A stretch of DNA of 64,000 nt from Planctomycetota bacterium. Its GTDB lineage: Bacteria > Planctomycetota > UBA1135 > GCA-002686595. The stretch covers positions 18,936-82,935 of the forward strand of contig CANKOY010000010.1 of assembly GCA_947484275.1 (NCBI GenBank). Direction: 5' to 3'. This document shows, one piece after another, positions 17,963 to 26,127 of this stretch. Numbering within the stretch: the stretch's first letter is position 1; every line of letters begins with the position of its first letter. The notes below the pieces were generated by a model. It ran no database searches. It was not told the origin of the DNA and worked only from the letters and a program-made list of their open reading frames with translations. Both the position numbers and the translations under genes were made by a program.

Positions 17963-18908
17963 CGGCGGCCCGCAGGCGCTCATCGAGAGCGCTCAGTTCG
18001 TCGAGCGTCGGCGGTTCCCCGGCCATTTCCTTGGCCAGAACGCCGCGGACGGCTTCGAAGTCCGTCGTTTCCCTGGACAACACCTCATAGAGATCGACTC
18101 CGCTGGAATTGGCGACGGGCGGCTGCACCACGGAGAGCGGAGCGGATTCGGCGCCACGCACGAAGGCTGCGCCCCGCAATCGCCACTGTTCGTCGGCGAG
18201 CACGCCGCCGTCCTTGCGCACGGCGAGGTCGTTGCTCTGGGCACGGGTGAGATCTTCGAATTTTTCGCCGGCCAGGGCGCGGTCGCGCAGGGCTTCGGCC
18301 CTTTGCATCAGCAGGCGGTCAAGTTCCGCCGCCCCAAGGCCCCGACCCTCCGGTTCGCGCGCCAATTCCTGCGCCAAGCGCGCGCGCGTCAGGACCAGGA
18401 CTCGCACCTGCGTGCGCACTCCGCCCGGTCCGTAGCGCTGCTCAAATCGCCGGCGCAGGGCTGGCTCGTCGATCGTGCGGTTTTGCTGCAGGACTCGCGC
18501 CGAGAGCAACTCGCGCCGCTTCTGCCACTGGAACCAGTTGGAAAAGCTCTCCAGATCGTGCCCCTGGCGCTCCAATTCCGCGTCGAGCGCTCCCGCATCG
18601 CCCCGCAGGCGCTCGCGAATCCACTTGTCAAAGAGGGCGACCCTGGCCGCGTCAATTTCCTGATTGGTCACGGTGACGCCCAGGCGCCGCGCCTCGCGTT
18701 CCAACAGCCACATGCTGACGAATTCGTCGCGTGCTTGGCGCCCCCGAACGTCCCCAAGCCAGCGCAGGTACGCGTCGCGCGGGACCTCCTCGCCGTCGAC
18801 GATGGCCATGGGGCGTTCGACCTCGCGCTGAGAACCACGCCCTTCGCCAGCGCCACGGCAGGAAAATGCGACGGGCAGAAGCAACACGACGATCATGAAT
18901 GTCCGCAT
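17943..18908 (-). CDS. SurA/PpiC-like periplasmic foldase lipoprotein
   Basis: From the ATG at 18908 the protein is 321 aa with a signal ending VAFSC (lipobox Cys near residue 17), so it is probably membrane-tethered outside the cytoplasm. The N-terminal region (AIVDGEEVPRDAYLRWL, then helices) resembles SurA/PrsA chaperone arms. A parvulin-like core follows from about residue 170 (RVLVLTRARLAQE, FEDLTRAQSND, GGVLADEQW), but the classic parvulin active-site residues are not clear, so isomerase activity is doubtful. Its stop overlaps the convergent transferase gene by 20 bp. The open frame extends upstream to 19046 without a signal, so I excluded that part. Confidence 0.65.
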   Translation of the reverse strand: MRTFMIVVLLLPVAFSCRGAGEGRGSQREVERPMAIVDGEEVPRDAYLRWLGDVRGRQARDEFVSMWLLEREARRLGVTVTNQEIDAARVALFDKWIRERLRGDAGALDAELERQGHDLESFSNWFQWQKRRELLSARVLQQNRTIDEPALRRRFEQRYGPGGVRTQVRVLVLTRARLAQELAREPEGRGLGAAELDRLLMQRAEALRDRALAGEKFEDLTRAQSNDLAVRKDGGVLADEQWRLRGAAFVRGAESAPLSVVQPPVANSSGVDLYEVLSRETTDFEAVRGVLAKEMAGEPPTLDELSALDERLRAAARIEYP

Positions 18909-19205
18909 CGAGGAGAGCCTAGCAATCCAGCGAGTGAACTCCCGGGACGTGGCGGCGACAGGAGGGAGTTGGGCTGTGGGGGACCGGCGCCAGGGACAGC
19001 TCACCTGGGGGCCGAGCACCGATTTTCGAGGGCGACCCGGGCGCACGCAGCCCGCGTGCCCTCAGCGGGGCGTTTGCCAATGGGCCGCTGTGGCAGATCA
19101 CTCCGATTGACTGCTTGCCGTGCCCGCCCGCGACCGGGATACTCTCCGCCCCGCGTCGACCGCCCAAGGGTCAGCGCATCGCGTTTCCGCCGCGAACCGT
19201 CCACC
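18909..19205. other. Divergent intergenic region between foldase and phosphoesterase genes
   Basis: About 297 bp lie between two divergent starts. No convincing open frame, repeat, hairpin or consensus promoter stands out by eye; it must hold both promoters. Confidence 0.5.
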
Positions 19206-20030
19206 GTGCCCTACCCCAAGACTGCAATCATCTCCGACCTGCACGGCAACTGGCCGGCGCTCCAGGTCGCGGTCGCCGACGCCCGCAGCCGCGGGGTCCA
19301 GCGCATGGTGTGCCTTGGGGACGTCGTGGGCTACGGCGCCAAGCCCCGCGAATGCCTCGAGCTGGTCATGGGGTTGATCGATCCCGCTTCCACTGAAGGT
19401 GCGGGGCTCCAGGCCGGGTTTTGCCTGATGGGCAATCACGAGTACGCATTGCTCAATTCCGCCGAGGACTTCAATCCGAACGCGCGAGCCGCGATCGAGT
19501 GGACCCGCGGAGCAATTTCTCGAGGAATCGACGCCGCGCGTGCCGATCAGTACTGGGAATTCCTGTCGAAGCTCGAGCCGCTCGTAGTTGAGCCCGGTGC
19601 GCTCTACGTCCATGGCAGCCCGCGCGATCCGGTGCGCGAGTACATGCTTCCGCGCGACAGCCGCGACACCGAGAAGATGCAGGCCGTGTTTGGTCGCATG
19701 CGCGCCTTCGACCAATACTCCGCGTTCGCGTGCTTCGTTGGGCACAGCCACGTGCCAGCGATTTTCTACGAGGACGGACGCTTCTACCGACCGAAGCAAA
19801 CCGAGGGCCCCTACGCCCTGGCGGCCTCGGCCGAGAATCGCGCCCTGGTCAACGTCGGATCCGTGGGGCAGCCGCGCGACGGCGACCCGCGCCTTTCCTA
19901 CGCCGTGTACGACGGCGAGAACGTGACTTTCGTGCGCTTGGAGTACGACGTCGCGCTCGCCCAGAACGACATTCGCGCCGTGGGTGAGTTGCCCGCGTAT
20001 CTGGCCGAGCGACTTGAAAAGGGCCAATAG
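19206..20030 (+). CDS. Calcineurin-like metallophosphoesterase
   Basis: The 274-aa protein carries all five blocks of the dinuclear-metal phosphoesterase fold in order: DLHGN near residue 10, GDVVGYG near residue 40, GNHE near residue 77, then VHGS near 137 and GHSH near 178. This is the YfcE/MJ0936-like branch, with bacterial members acting on phosphodiesters or of unknown substrate. The GTG at 19206 directly precedes the conserved core. A much longer open frame reaching back to 17871 is an artefact over the antisense foldase gene. It lies 19 bp before yidC. Confidence 0.8.
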   Translation: MPYPKTAIISDLHGNWPALQVAVADARSRGVQRMVCLGDVVGYGAKPRECLELVMGLIDPASTEGAGLQAGFCLMGNHEYALLNSAEDFNPNARAAIEWTRGAISRGIDAARADQYWEFLSKLEPLVVEPGALYVHGSPRDPVREYMLPRDSRDTEKMQAVFGRMRAFDQYSAFACFVGHSHVPAIFYEDGRFYRPKQTEGPYALAASAENRALVNVGSVGQPRDGDPRLSYAVYDGENVTFVRLEYDVALAQNDIRAVGELPAYLAERLEKGQ

Positions 20031-20049
20031 CCCAAGCCCTCCCCGCTCC

Positions 20050-22011
20050 GTGGACAAACGCCTCCCGCTCGCCCTATTGCTATCGATCGTCGTGCTCGTG
20101 GGCTGGAACTACTTGTTCGGCCCAAAGCCATCGGATCGGCCGCAGCAACCGCCGTCGACGACCTCGAGCTTCGATCCGAGTTCGGCGACACCTAGCCCGA
20201 CGAAACAGGGGCCTGAAACAGCCAGCCCTGCCCCCGTGGGCGAGACGCTGCAGGCGAGCGCGGAGCGCACCGTGGAACTGCGCATCGGCACGCCGGGAAC
20301 GCGCGGCAGCTACTTTGCGCGTTTCACGAACGTCGGCGCGCGCCTGTTGGATCTGCGCCTCGGCGACAGCTTCGATCAACCCATGCTCGATGCAGCCGCG
20401 AAGGCGGACATCGCGCATTGGACGCACCTGCTCGACTCCGTCGGTCAAAACGGCTGGGTGAGCGGCTCCCTGGGCCTGCGCGCCAGCGGTTCCGCCACGG
20501 CCTTCGAGCGCGGCGCGCTCGATCGCGCCCTGTGGACCATGGAAGTGCTCGGGACCGAGCAGGAACCGACAGGGGTCGAGTTCGCGATCCAGCCCGGCTC
20601 GGGCGTGCTGTTCAAGAAGCGCGTCAGCTTCATCAAGGACAGCTACGAGCTGAAGGTCGAGCTCTCGATCACCAACCAGGCCGCAGCCACCTCGGGTGCG
20701 GCCACGTTCCTGTTCACTCCCGCGGAAGTCGTGCCGTCCGAATCGGGCGACTCGATGTACGTCGAGCCCCAGGCCGTGGCCGCGGGCCGCGCCACCGGAC
20801 AGGCCGAAGCGCGCGAGAAGCCCGAGCTGAGAAGTCAGCCGCGCGACGCCAGCGGCAGCACGCCCGGTGAAGCCTTTGCGTTGCCCCTGGGCCCGATGTC
20901 GTTCGGCGGCGTGCACAACAAGTACTTCGCCGTTCTGGCGCGCGCGGATGGGCCCAGTATCCCGACGTTGCGCGGCGCTACCTGGCGCGCTATCCGCGAT
21001 GAGGCCTTCGCCGCGGCGCATCCCGAGGAGGCTCGCGATGCCTGGCGTTTCATCGCCACGGACATCCTGCTGCAATTGGAAGTTCCGGAGCTCGGCGCCA
21101 CGAAGAGCTGGAGCTACACCGTCTACGCCGGTCCGAAGGATCCCGTGGCCCTGGCCGCGGCGCACCCGGACTACGCCACGTTGTTGGAGCACGATCTCGG
21201 GTTCTTCACGTCGATCGCGCACTTCCTCCTGGTGGTGCTGAACTTCTTCCACGGCATTTTCGGCAACTGGGGTGTGGCGATCATCCTGCTGACGGTGTCC
21301 GTGCGTTTGGTGCTGTTGCCGCTCAACCGTCGGTCGCAGACGGCGATGGCGCGCTATCAAACGAAGATGAAGCGCATTCAGCCCCAGATCGAAGCGCTGA
21401 AAAAACGACACGAGAAGGACCCCGCGAAGTTGCGCCAAGAGCAGGCGCTGATCATGCAGAAGGAGGGCGCGTTCCCTCCGCTCGGCGGTTGTTTGCCGAT
21501 GTTCCTGCAGATTCCGGTGTTCTTCGGTCTGTTCTCGGCCCTGCGCGCCAGCTACGACCTGCGCCAAGCGCCCTTCGCCGGTTGGATTCTCGATTTGGCC
21601 AAGCCCGATCAGCTGGTTCAAATCGACTTCAACACGCATTTGCCGTTCATCGGCACGATTCAATATTTCAACCTGCTGCCGATCCTGATGGTCGTGCTTT
21701 GGGTGCTGCAGCAGCGGCTGATGCCCAAGCCCACCGACGAGCAGGCACTGAAAATGCACCGCATGATGACGATCATGCCGGTGTTCATGGGCTTCTTCCT
21801 GTACAGCTATGCGGCCGGATTGTCGCTGTACATGATGACTCAATCGGCCCTGGGCATTATCGAACAGCTGCTTACCAAGAAATTCTGGCCCCTCGACGCG
21901 ACTGAGTTGCCGAAGAAGACCGGTGGATTCTTCGCCAAGATCGCGAAACTGCAGGAAGAGCAGGCGAAAAAGCTCAGCCAGCCTTCGAGCACCAAGAAAA
22001 AGCGCAAGTAG
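20050..22011 (+). CDS. yidC: Membrane protein insertase YidC
   Basis: YidC inserts and folds inner-membrane proteins, alone or with SecYEG. The 653-aa protein has an N-terminal transmembrane anchor (LPLALLLSIVVLVGWNYLF), a long variable periplasmic beta domain (residues about 80-380), and the conserved C-terminal core with five membrane segments starting near residue 395. The core holds RLVLLPLNRRSQTAM, the hydrophilic-groove helices and PLGGCLPMFLQIPVFFGLFSAL, then a Lys-rich tail. The GTG start at 20050 precedes the hydrophobic anchor. It sits directly before mnmE, an order shared with many oriC-proximal clusters, although rpmH, rnpA and jag are absent. Confidence 0.95.
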   Translation: MDKRLPLALLLSIVVLVGWNYLFGPKPSDRPQQPPSTTSSFDPSSATPSPTKQGPETASPAPVGETLQASAERTVELRIGTPGTRGSYFARFTNVGARLLDLRLGDSFDQPMLDAAAKADIAHWTHLLDSVGQNGWVSGSLGLRASGSATAFERGALDRALWTMEVLGTEQEPTGVEFAIQPGSGVLFKKRVSFIKDSYELKVELSITNQAAATSGAATFLFTPAEVVPSESGDSMYVEPQAVAAGRATGQAEAREKPELRSQPRDASGSTPGEAFALPLGPMSFGGVHNKYFAVLARADGPSIPTLRGATWRAIRDEAFAAAHPEEARDAWRFIATDILLQLEVPELGATKSWSYTVYAGPKDPVALAAAHPDYATLLEHDLGFFTSIAHFLLVVLNFFHGIFGNWGVAIILLTVSVRLVLLPLNRRSQTAMARYQTKMKRIQPQIEALKKRHEKDPAKLRQEQALIMQKEGAFPPLGGCLPMFLQIPVFFGLFSALRASYDLRQAPFAGWILDLAKPDQLVQIDFNTHLPFIGTIQYFNLLPILMVVLWVLQQRLMPKPTDEQALKMHRMMTIMPVFMGFFLYSYAAGLSLYMMTQSALGIIEQLLTKKFWPLDATELPKKTGGFFAKIAKLQEEQAKKLSQPSSTKKKRK

Positions 22012-22026
22012 CGCTCGCACCGGGCT

Positions 22027-23439
22027 GTGTCCCACGCCTCGACGATTGCAGCGATTTCCTCCGCCCCGGGTGCCGCCCCGCGGGCGCTCGTGCGCCTCAG
22101 CGGTCCCCTAGCTCGCTCGATCACAGAGGGCCTCTGCAAGCACGGAGGTCTGTCGCTTGAACTGGACGCGCGCCGCAGCGTTCGCGCCCGACTTCACGAC
22201 GGGGCGGGTGAGCAGCCGGTCATCGTGCAGTGGATGCCGGCGCCTGCGTCGGTAACAGGTGAGGATGTGGTCGAGTGGCACCTCTGCGGCTCGCCGCCCC
22301 TGGTGAGCGCGGCGCTTCATTGCGCGCTGCGCGCCGGCGCTGTGCTTGCCCAGCCAGGCGAATTCACGCGCCGTGCTTTCGAAAACGGCCGTATTGATCT
22401 GACGCGCGCCGAGGGCGTGCTGGCACTTGTCCACGCTCGCAACGAGGACGAGCGGCGCGCGGCGAGTTCGCTGCTCCTCGGCGGGTTGTCGGGAAGGGTA
22501 GGGGAACTGCGCGAGCAATTGGACGACCTGCGCGCACTGTGCGAGGCCAGCCTGGACTTCGACGAGGCTGAAACCGGCGGTGTGCCGAGAGCGGACTTGC
22601 TCGACCGGCTCGGAAGCCTCGGCGAGTCGCTCGAGCGTGCCCTGGCCTGGGAATGCGCCCGTGAATCGCCCCTGGGTCTTCCCCGCGTCGTGCTCGCGGG
22701 TCGCCCCAATGCGGGCAAGAGCTCGCTGTTCAATCGCCTGGTGGCGGGCACGGCCCTGGTCAGTGATTGGGAGGGCACGACCCGCGACGCGCTCAGTGCG
22801 ACGTGGGCCACACCCGGGGGTGACGTCGAGCTGTGGGACTGCGCAGGTACCGATGGGGGTGGGACAGGGGATTCTCGAACCAACTTGGGCGCGGCGGACC
22901 AGCTTGCTCGCGACCGCGCCCACGAGCTCCTCAGGGCCGCCGACCTGTGGTTGTGGACCGTGGACATCTCCAGTGGTCTGCCGGACCTCGGCCGCGAATT
23001 TCGAGCCCACTCGGAGGTCGCTCAGCCGCCGCCGACGATTCTGATCCTGAACAAGGCCGACGCCTTGAGCGCTGAGTCCCTGGCGCTGACCGAAACGGAC
23101 GCGGCCGCGAACCTGCCCCTGGGGATCGTCGCCGTGGTCGCGGCTTCCTCGACCCAGGGATTGGGCATTGATTCCTTGTCCGGGGCCGTGGCGCGCGCCC
23201 TGGCCGGTGACGCCTCCCAGGGGGAGATTCGTGCACTTTCTGCCCGCCATCGCGAGGCCCTAACGGCGGCTGCGGCCAAGGTCGGCGAAGCCAGCCAACT
23301 GCTCGGATCGGGGGCCGCCCTCGATTTGGCGGCCCACGCTTTGGCGCGCGCGACCGAGGAACTCGATTCCATCCAAGGCCGCACGACGCCTGAGGATCTG
23401 CTCAGCCGCATTTTCGCGCGTTTCTGCCTCGGCAAGTAG
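22027..23439 (+). CDS. mnmE: tRNA modification GTPase MnmE
   Basis: MnmE with MnmG installs the carboxymethylaminomethyl group on U34 of certain tRNAs. The 470-aa length is normal. The N-terminal tetrahydrofolate-binding domain opens TIAAISSAPG and ALVRLSGP; the helical domain has GEFTRRAFENGRIDLTRAEGVL. The G domain has G1 AGRPNAGKSSLFN near residue 221 and G4 NKAD near 342. The C-terminus RIFARFCLGK keeps the essential Cys of the FC(I/L)GK motif. The G3 region reads LWDCAGTDGG rather than the usual DTAGL, a small departure. GTG start at 22027. Confidence 0.94.
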   Translation: MSHASTIAAISSAPGAAPRALVRLSGPLARSITEGLCKHGGLSLELDARRSVRARLHDGAGEQPVIVQWMPAPASVTGEDVVEWHLCGSPPLVSAALHCALRAGAVLAQPGEFTRRAFENGRIDLTRAEGVLALVHARNEDERRAASSLLLGGLSGRVGELREQLDDLRALCEASLDFDEAETGGVPRADLLDRLGSLGESLERALAWECARESPLGLPRVVLAGRPNAGKSSLFNRLVAGTALVSDWEGTTRDALSATWATPGGDVELWDCAGTDGGGTGDSRTNLGAADQLARDRAHELLRAADLWLWTVDISSGLPDLGREFRAHSEVAQPPPTILILNKADALSAESLALTETDAAANLPLGIVAVVAASSTQGLGIDSLSGAVARALAGDASQGEIRALSARHREALTAAAAKVGEASQLLGSGAALDLAAHALARATEELDSIQGRTTPEDLLSRIFARFCLGK

Positions 23440-23463
23440 ACCCCGCGGGCTCCATGGGGACAA

Positions 23464-23492
23464 TTGACACCCAACCTGTAGCGTGTGATCCT
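23464..23492 (+). promoter_or_regulatory. Possible promoter before nrdR
   Basis: TTGACA at 23464-23469 is a perfect -35 hexamer, followed after 17 bases by GATCCT with an upstream TGT that could act as an extended -10. The -10 is a poor match, so this is a tentative call. It sits 27 bp before the nrdR start. No NrdR-box pair was recognised. Confidence 0.35.
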
Positions 23493-23518
23493 GACGCGCC
23501 CACCAGGGATCGAAGTCG

Positions 23519-24004
23519 ATGAAGTGCCCGCGATGCAAGCAAGACAATGATCGCGTCGTCGACTCCCGCGCCGCGGCCGATGGGAGCGCGATTCGCCGTC
23601 GGCGCGAATGCCTGGATTGCTACCTGCGCTACACGACCTACGAGCGCGTGGAGGACACGCCACTTCGCGTGGTCAAGAAGAGTGGCGAGCGCGTGCGTTT
23701 TGAACGCGAGCGCGTCCTGGCGGGGATGATGCGCGCCTGTGAAAAGCTGCCCGTGGCAACCGAGGAACTCGAGCTAGCCGCGGCCCGTGTGGAGACACGC
23801 TGCCACGAGGAGTACGACCGCGAAGTCCACAGCTCGGTGATCGGAACTCTGGTGATGGAGGAGCTGCGCAAGCTCGATCAAGTGGCCTACGTGCGCTTCG
23901 CCAGCGTCTACCGCGAGTTCAAAGACGTGACGCAATTCCTCGATGAACTCAAGCCGATCCTGGAGAGCCGCCGCGATCTTCCCGGTGGCGAGCGCGCGTC
24001 ATGA
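23519..24004 (+). CDS. nrdR: Transcriptional repressor NrdR
   Basis: NrdR represses ribonucleotide reductase genes when its ATP-cone senses dATP/ATP. The 161-aa protein has the zinc ribbon with Cys pairs CPRC near residue 3 and CLDC near residue 31, then the ATP-cone (RYTTYERVEDTPLRVVKKSG followed by FERERVLAGMMRACEKLPV). Length and motifs fit. The stop overlaps the start of a two-ATP-cone protein by 4 bp, which ties them together; the reductase targets are not in the window. Confidence 0.95.
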   Translation: MKCPRCKQDNDRVVDSRAAADGSAIRRRRECLDCYLRYTTYERVEDTPLRVVKKSGERVRFERERVLAGMMRACEKLPVATEELELAAARVETRCHEEYDREVHSSVIGTLVMEELRKLDQVAYVRFASVYREFKDVTQFLDELKPILESRRDLPGGERAS

Positions 24005-26121
24005 AGCTCGAGCGCGTGCGCAAGCGCGACGGCCGCGAAGTGCCGTTCGACGAGACCAAGATTCGCGACGCGATCCAGCGCGCGATGCTCGCGGTTGGCG
24101 AAGGGGATCTGGGTTTCGCGTCTGAGGTCGCAGGCGTCGTTCGGCTCTCACTGAGCAATCGACGTCCGACCGCGGAAGGTTCCGCTTCAGGCGACGGCGG
24201 CGCGCCGAGCATTGAGGAGATTCAGGACCTCGTCGAGCACGCATTGATCGAGTTGGGCCGGGCTTCCGTGGCCAAGGCGTACATCCTCTACCGCGACCGG
24301 CGTGCCAAGGTGCGCGAGGTGCTCGAGGTGCACCGCTCGCCGCGGCCCGGAACGCGAGCCCCACGCGTGCGGCCCTCGGACGAGGGCGCGCCGGTGGCCT
24401 GGAGCAAGGGCCGCATCGTGGCCGCGCTGATGAACGAGGCCGAAGTCGCGCGCGGCACCGCCGAAGAGATCGCTGGCCGCGTCGAGTCGCGCGTTTTCGC
24501 GCTGGGCATGAAGCGCATCTCAACCGCGCTGGTGCGCGAGTTGGTGGACAACGAACTGGTGGGCATGGGCCTGGAGTCGGCCCTGCGGCGACAGGCCAGC
24601 GTCCTGCTTCCGGCGCACGATTTGCGGCGTTTGCTGCAGACACCTGCGCGGCCCCTCGATGGGTCGCGAGTTGCTGGGGCCGAGGACATCCTTGAACTCG
24701 ACGCTTCCCAGCGCGTGGCGGGCGAAGTGCTGCGGCGTTTCGCGCTCGAGCACGTGCTCGACGACGCCACCGTGGAGCGTCACCTCGCCGGCGATTTGCA
24801 CGTCGTCGATCTCTCGCGTCCGCATTTGTATCTCTGGGCGGGATTGCCCGGAGAATTGTTCGCGTCCGCGGCCACAGACTCCGGCGGCGCCCACGCCGCA
24901 CTCGGTGAATGCGCGCGTGCCCTGCACGGTGTGTCCCAGGGGATCGTGATCGAAGGCGCGGCTGCGTTGCTGGGCCCGCTCGCGCGCGCGCGGGCAGCCA
25001 GGCGCGGCGATCCATTGGCCGACTGGATGCGCGCCGTCGCGGCCAGCGCGAACATCGGCGGCCGGCGCATCGATCTGGAATTTGGCGCGGAGAGGGGCGT
25101 CGAGGTTCTCGAGCGTGCCATCGACGCCCTGGCCAGCCTGGGCAGCGAGGCCTGCTCACCGCGCATGTTCGTCGACGAGACTGCCCTGGCCGAAGTCTAC
25201 GCAGCACGGCGCGAGAACCTCGAGGCCGCGGCGGTGCTCGAGCGCTTGTTGGAGCGCGGGCAAATCGTCCCAACCTGGGGCCGCACCGGCGAACGTTTCG
25301 CGGCACCGGGTTGTCAGCGCGCTGGCCGCGAACGCGCCGCGATTTATTGCGCCGGAGCCGTGGCGATCAACTTGCCGCGGCTTGCGCTGCGCGCCGGAGC
25401 CTGGCGCGAGGAACGTCTACTGGAGGGCCTCGCGGAAGTGGTCGAGGCATCGATCTTCGCCTTAGAGCGCTTGCGCGCGTTCCAGGAAAGCACGCGCGGC
25501 TCGCGTCCCCATGAATTGCGTGGACGAATCATGTACGCGATCTCGCCGGTTGGATTGCGCGAAGCGCTTTCCGTGCTGGGCGACGGGGAGATTCGTCCCG
25601 AACAGGGCGCGCGCGTCCTGGGACTCTTGAACGACGCTGCTCGCCGCCTGTCCGCCGCGCGCGGACTGACGGTTGCCGCCAGTGCATTTTTCGGCGAGCG
25701 CGCCGCCGTGCGTTTCGCAGAATTGGATGCTGGCCTGCCGCAGCATCAACAGCGCTTGCTGTTCGCGGACAGTTCGCGCGCCGAGTTGGGGCGACCCTAC
25801 TCGAGCGGCCATCGCCTATCGCCCGCCCCGGGATTTGTGCCCTGGGCTGCGGAGGCGCAAATGCTCTCCACTCTGCCCGTGGGCGCGCTGCATCCGCTGC
25901 CGGAAGAGCGCTCACGCGGAGGGTTGTTGTCCCTGGCGGAATCCTCCACGCGCTTTTTCCGCCTGCGCCGCGAGCCGGGCGCGACTGAAATGCCCGCGGT
26001 CCAAAGGGCCGCGGTCGAGGCCGCGACGCCACTGGGTCTTTTCGATAGCACTCCGATCGCTCCCACGGATCCTGCGGCACGCGCTCCGCAGTCCACACCG
26101 CCACCTGTTCAGCCCAACTGA
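24001..26121 (+). CDS. Dual ATP-cone protein with degenerate NrdD-like domain
   Basis: This 706-aa protein has two ATP-cones (about residues 3-105 and 120-215; the first reads VRKRDGREVPFDETKI) joined to a domain that resembles the barrel of the anaerobic ribonucleotide reductase NrdD. Similar blocks are GDLHVVDLSRPHLYLW near residue 270, a finger-loop-like APGCQ near 437 and AVAINLPRLAL near 455, then YSSGHRLSP near 600. The C-terminal glycyl-radical motif (RVxGY-type) and the four zinc cysteines of NrdD are not visible; the tail is Pro/Ala-rich. No activase (NrdG) is nearby. It overlaps nrdR by 4 bp and lies 7 bp before smc. A nucleotide-sensing or regulatory role is plausible; reductase activity looks unlikely. 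Confidence 0.6.
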   Translation: MKLERVRKRDGREVPFDETKIRDAIQRAMLAVGEGDLGFASEVAGVVRLSLSNRRPTAEGSASGDGGAPSIEEIQDLVEHALIELGRASVAKAYILYRDRRAKVREVLEVHRSPRPGTRAPRVRPSDEGAPVAWSKGRIVAALMNEAEVARGTAEEIAGRVESRVFALGMKRISTALVRELVDNELVGMGLESALRRQASVLLPAHDLRRLLQTPARPLDGSRVAGAEDILELDASQRVAGEVLRRFALEHVLDDATVERHLAGDLHVVDLSRPHLYLWAGLPGELFASAATDSGGAHAALGECARALHGVSQGIVIEGAAALLGPLARARAARRGDPLADWMRAVAASANIGGRRIDLEFGAERGVEVLERAIDALASLGSEACSPRMFVDETALAEVYAARRENLEAAAVLERLLERGQIVPTWGRTGERFAAPGCQRAGRERAAIYCAGAVAINLPRLALRAGAWREERLLEGLAEVVEASIFALERLRAFQESTRGSRPHELRGRIMYAISPVGLREALSVLGDGEIRPEQGARVLGLLNDAARRLSAARGLTVAASAFFGERAAVRFAELDAGLPQHQQRLLFADSSRAELGRPYSSGHRLSPAPGFVPWAAEAQMLSTLPVGALHPLPEERSRGGLLSLAESSTRFFRLRREPGATEMPAVQRAAVEAATPLGLFDSTPIAPTDPAARAPQSTPPPVQPN

Positions 26122-26127
26122 TCCCGC

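Noticed and set aside
17871..19205. Long N-terminal extension of the phosphoesterase frame
   Set aside because: It lies antisense to the foldase gene, has no conserved blocks, and the phosphoesterase core begins at GTG 19206.
24001..26121. Annotation as a functional anaerobic ribonucleotide reductase
   Set aside because: No glycyl-radical loop, no zinc cysteines and no NrdG activase are visible.
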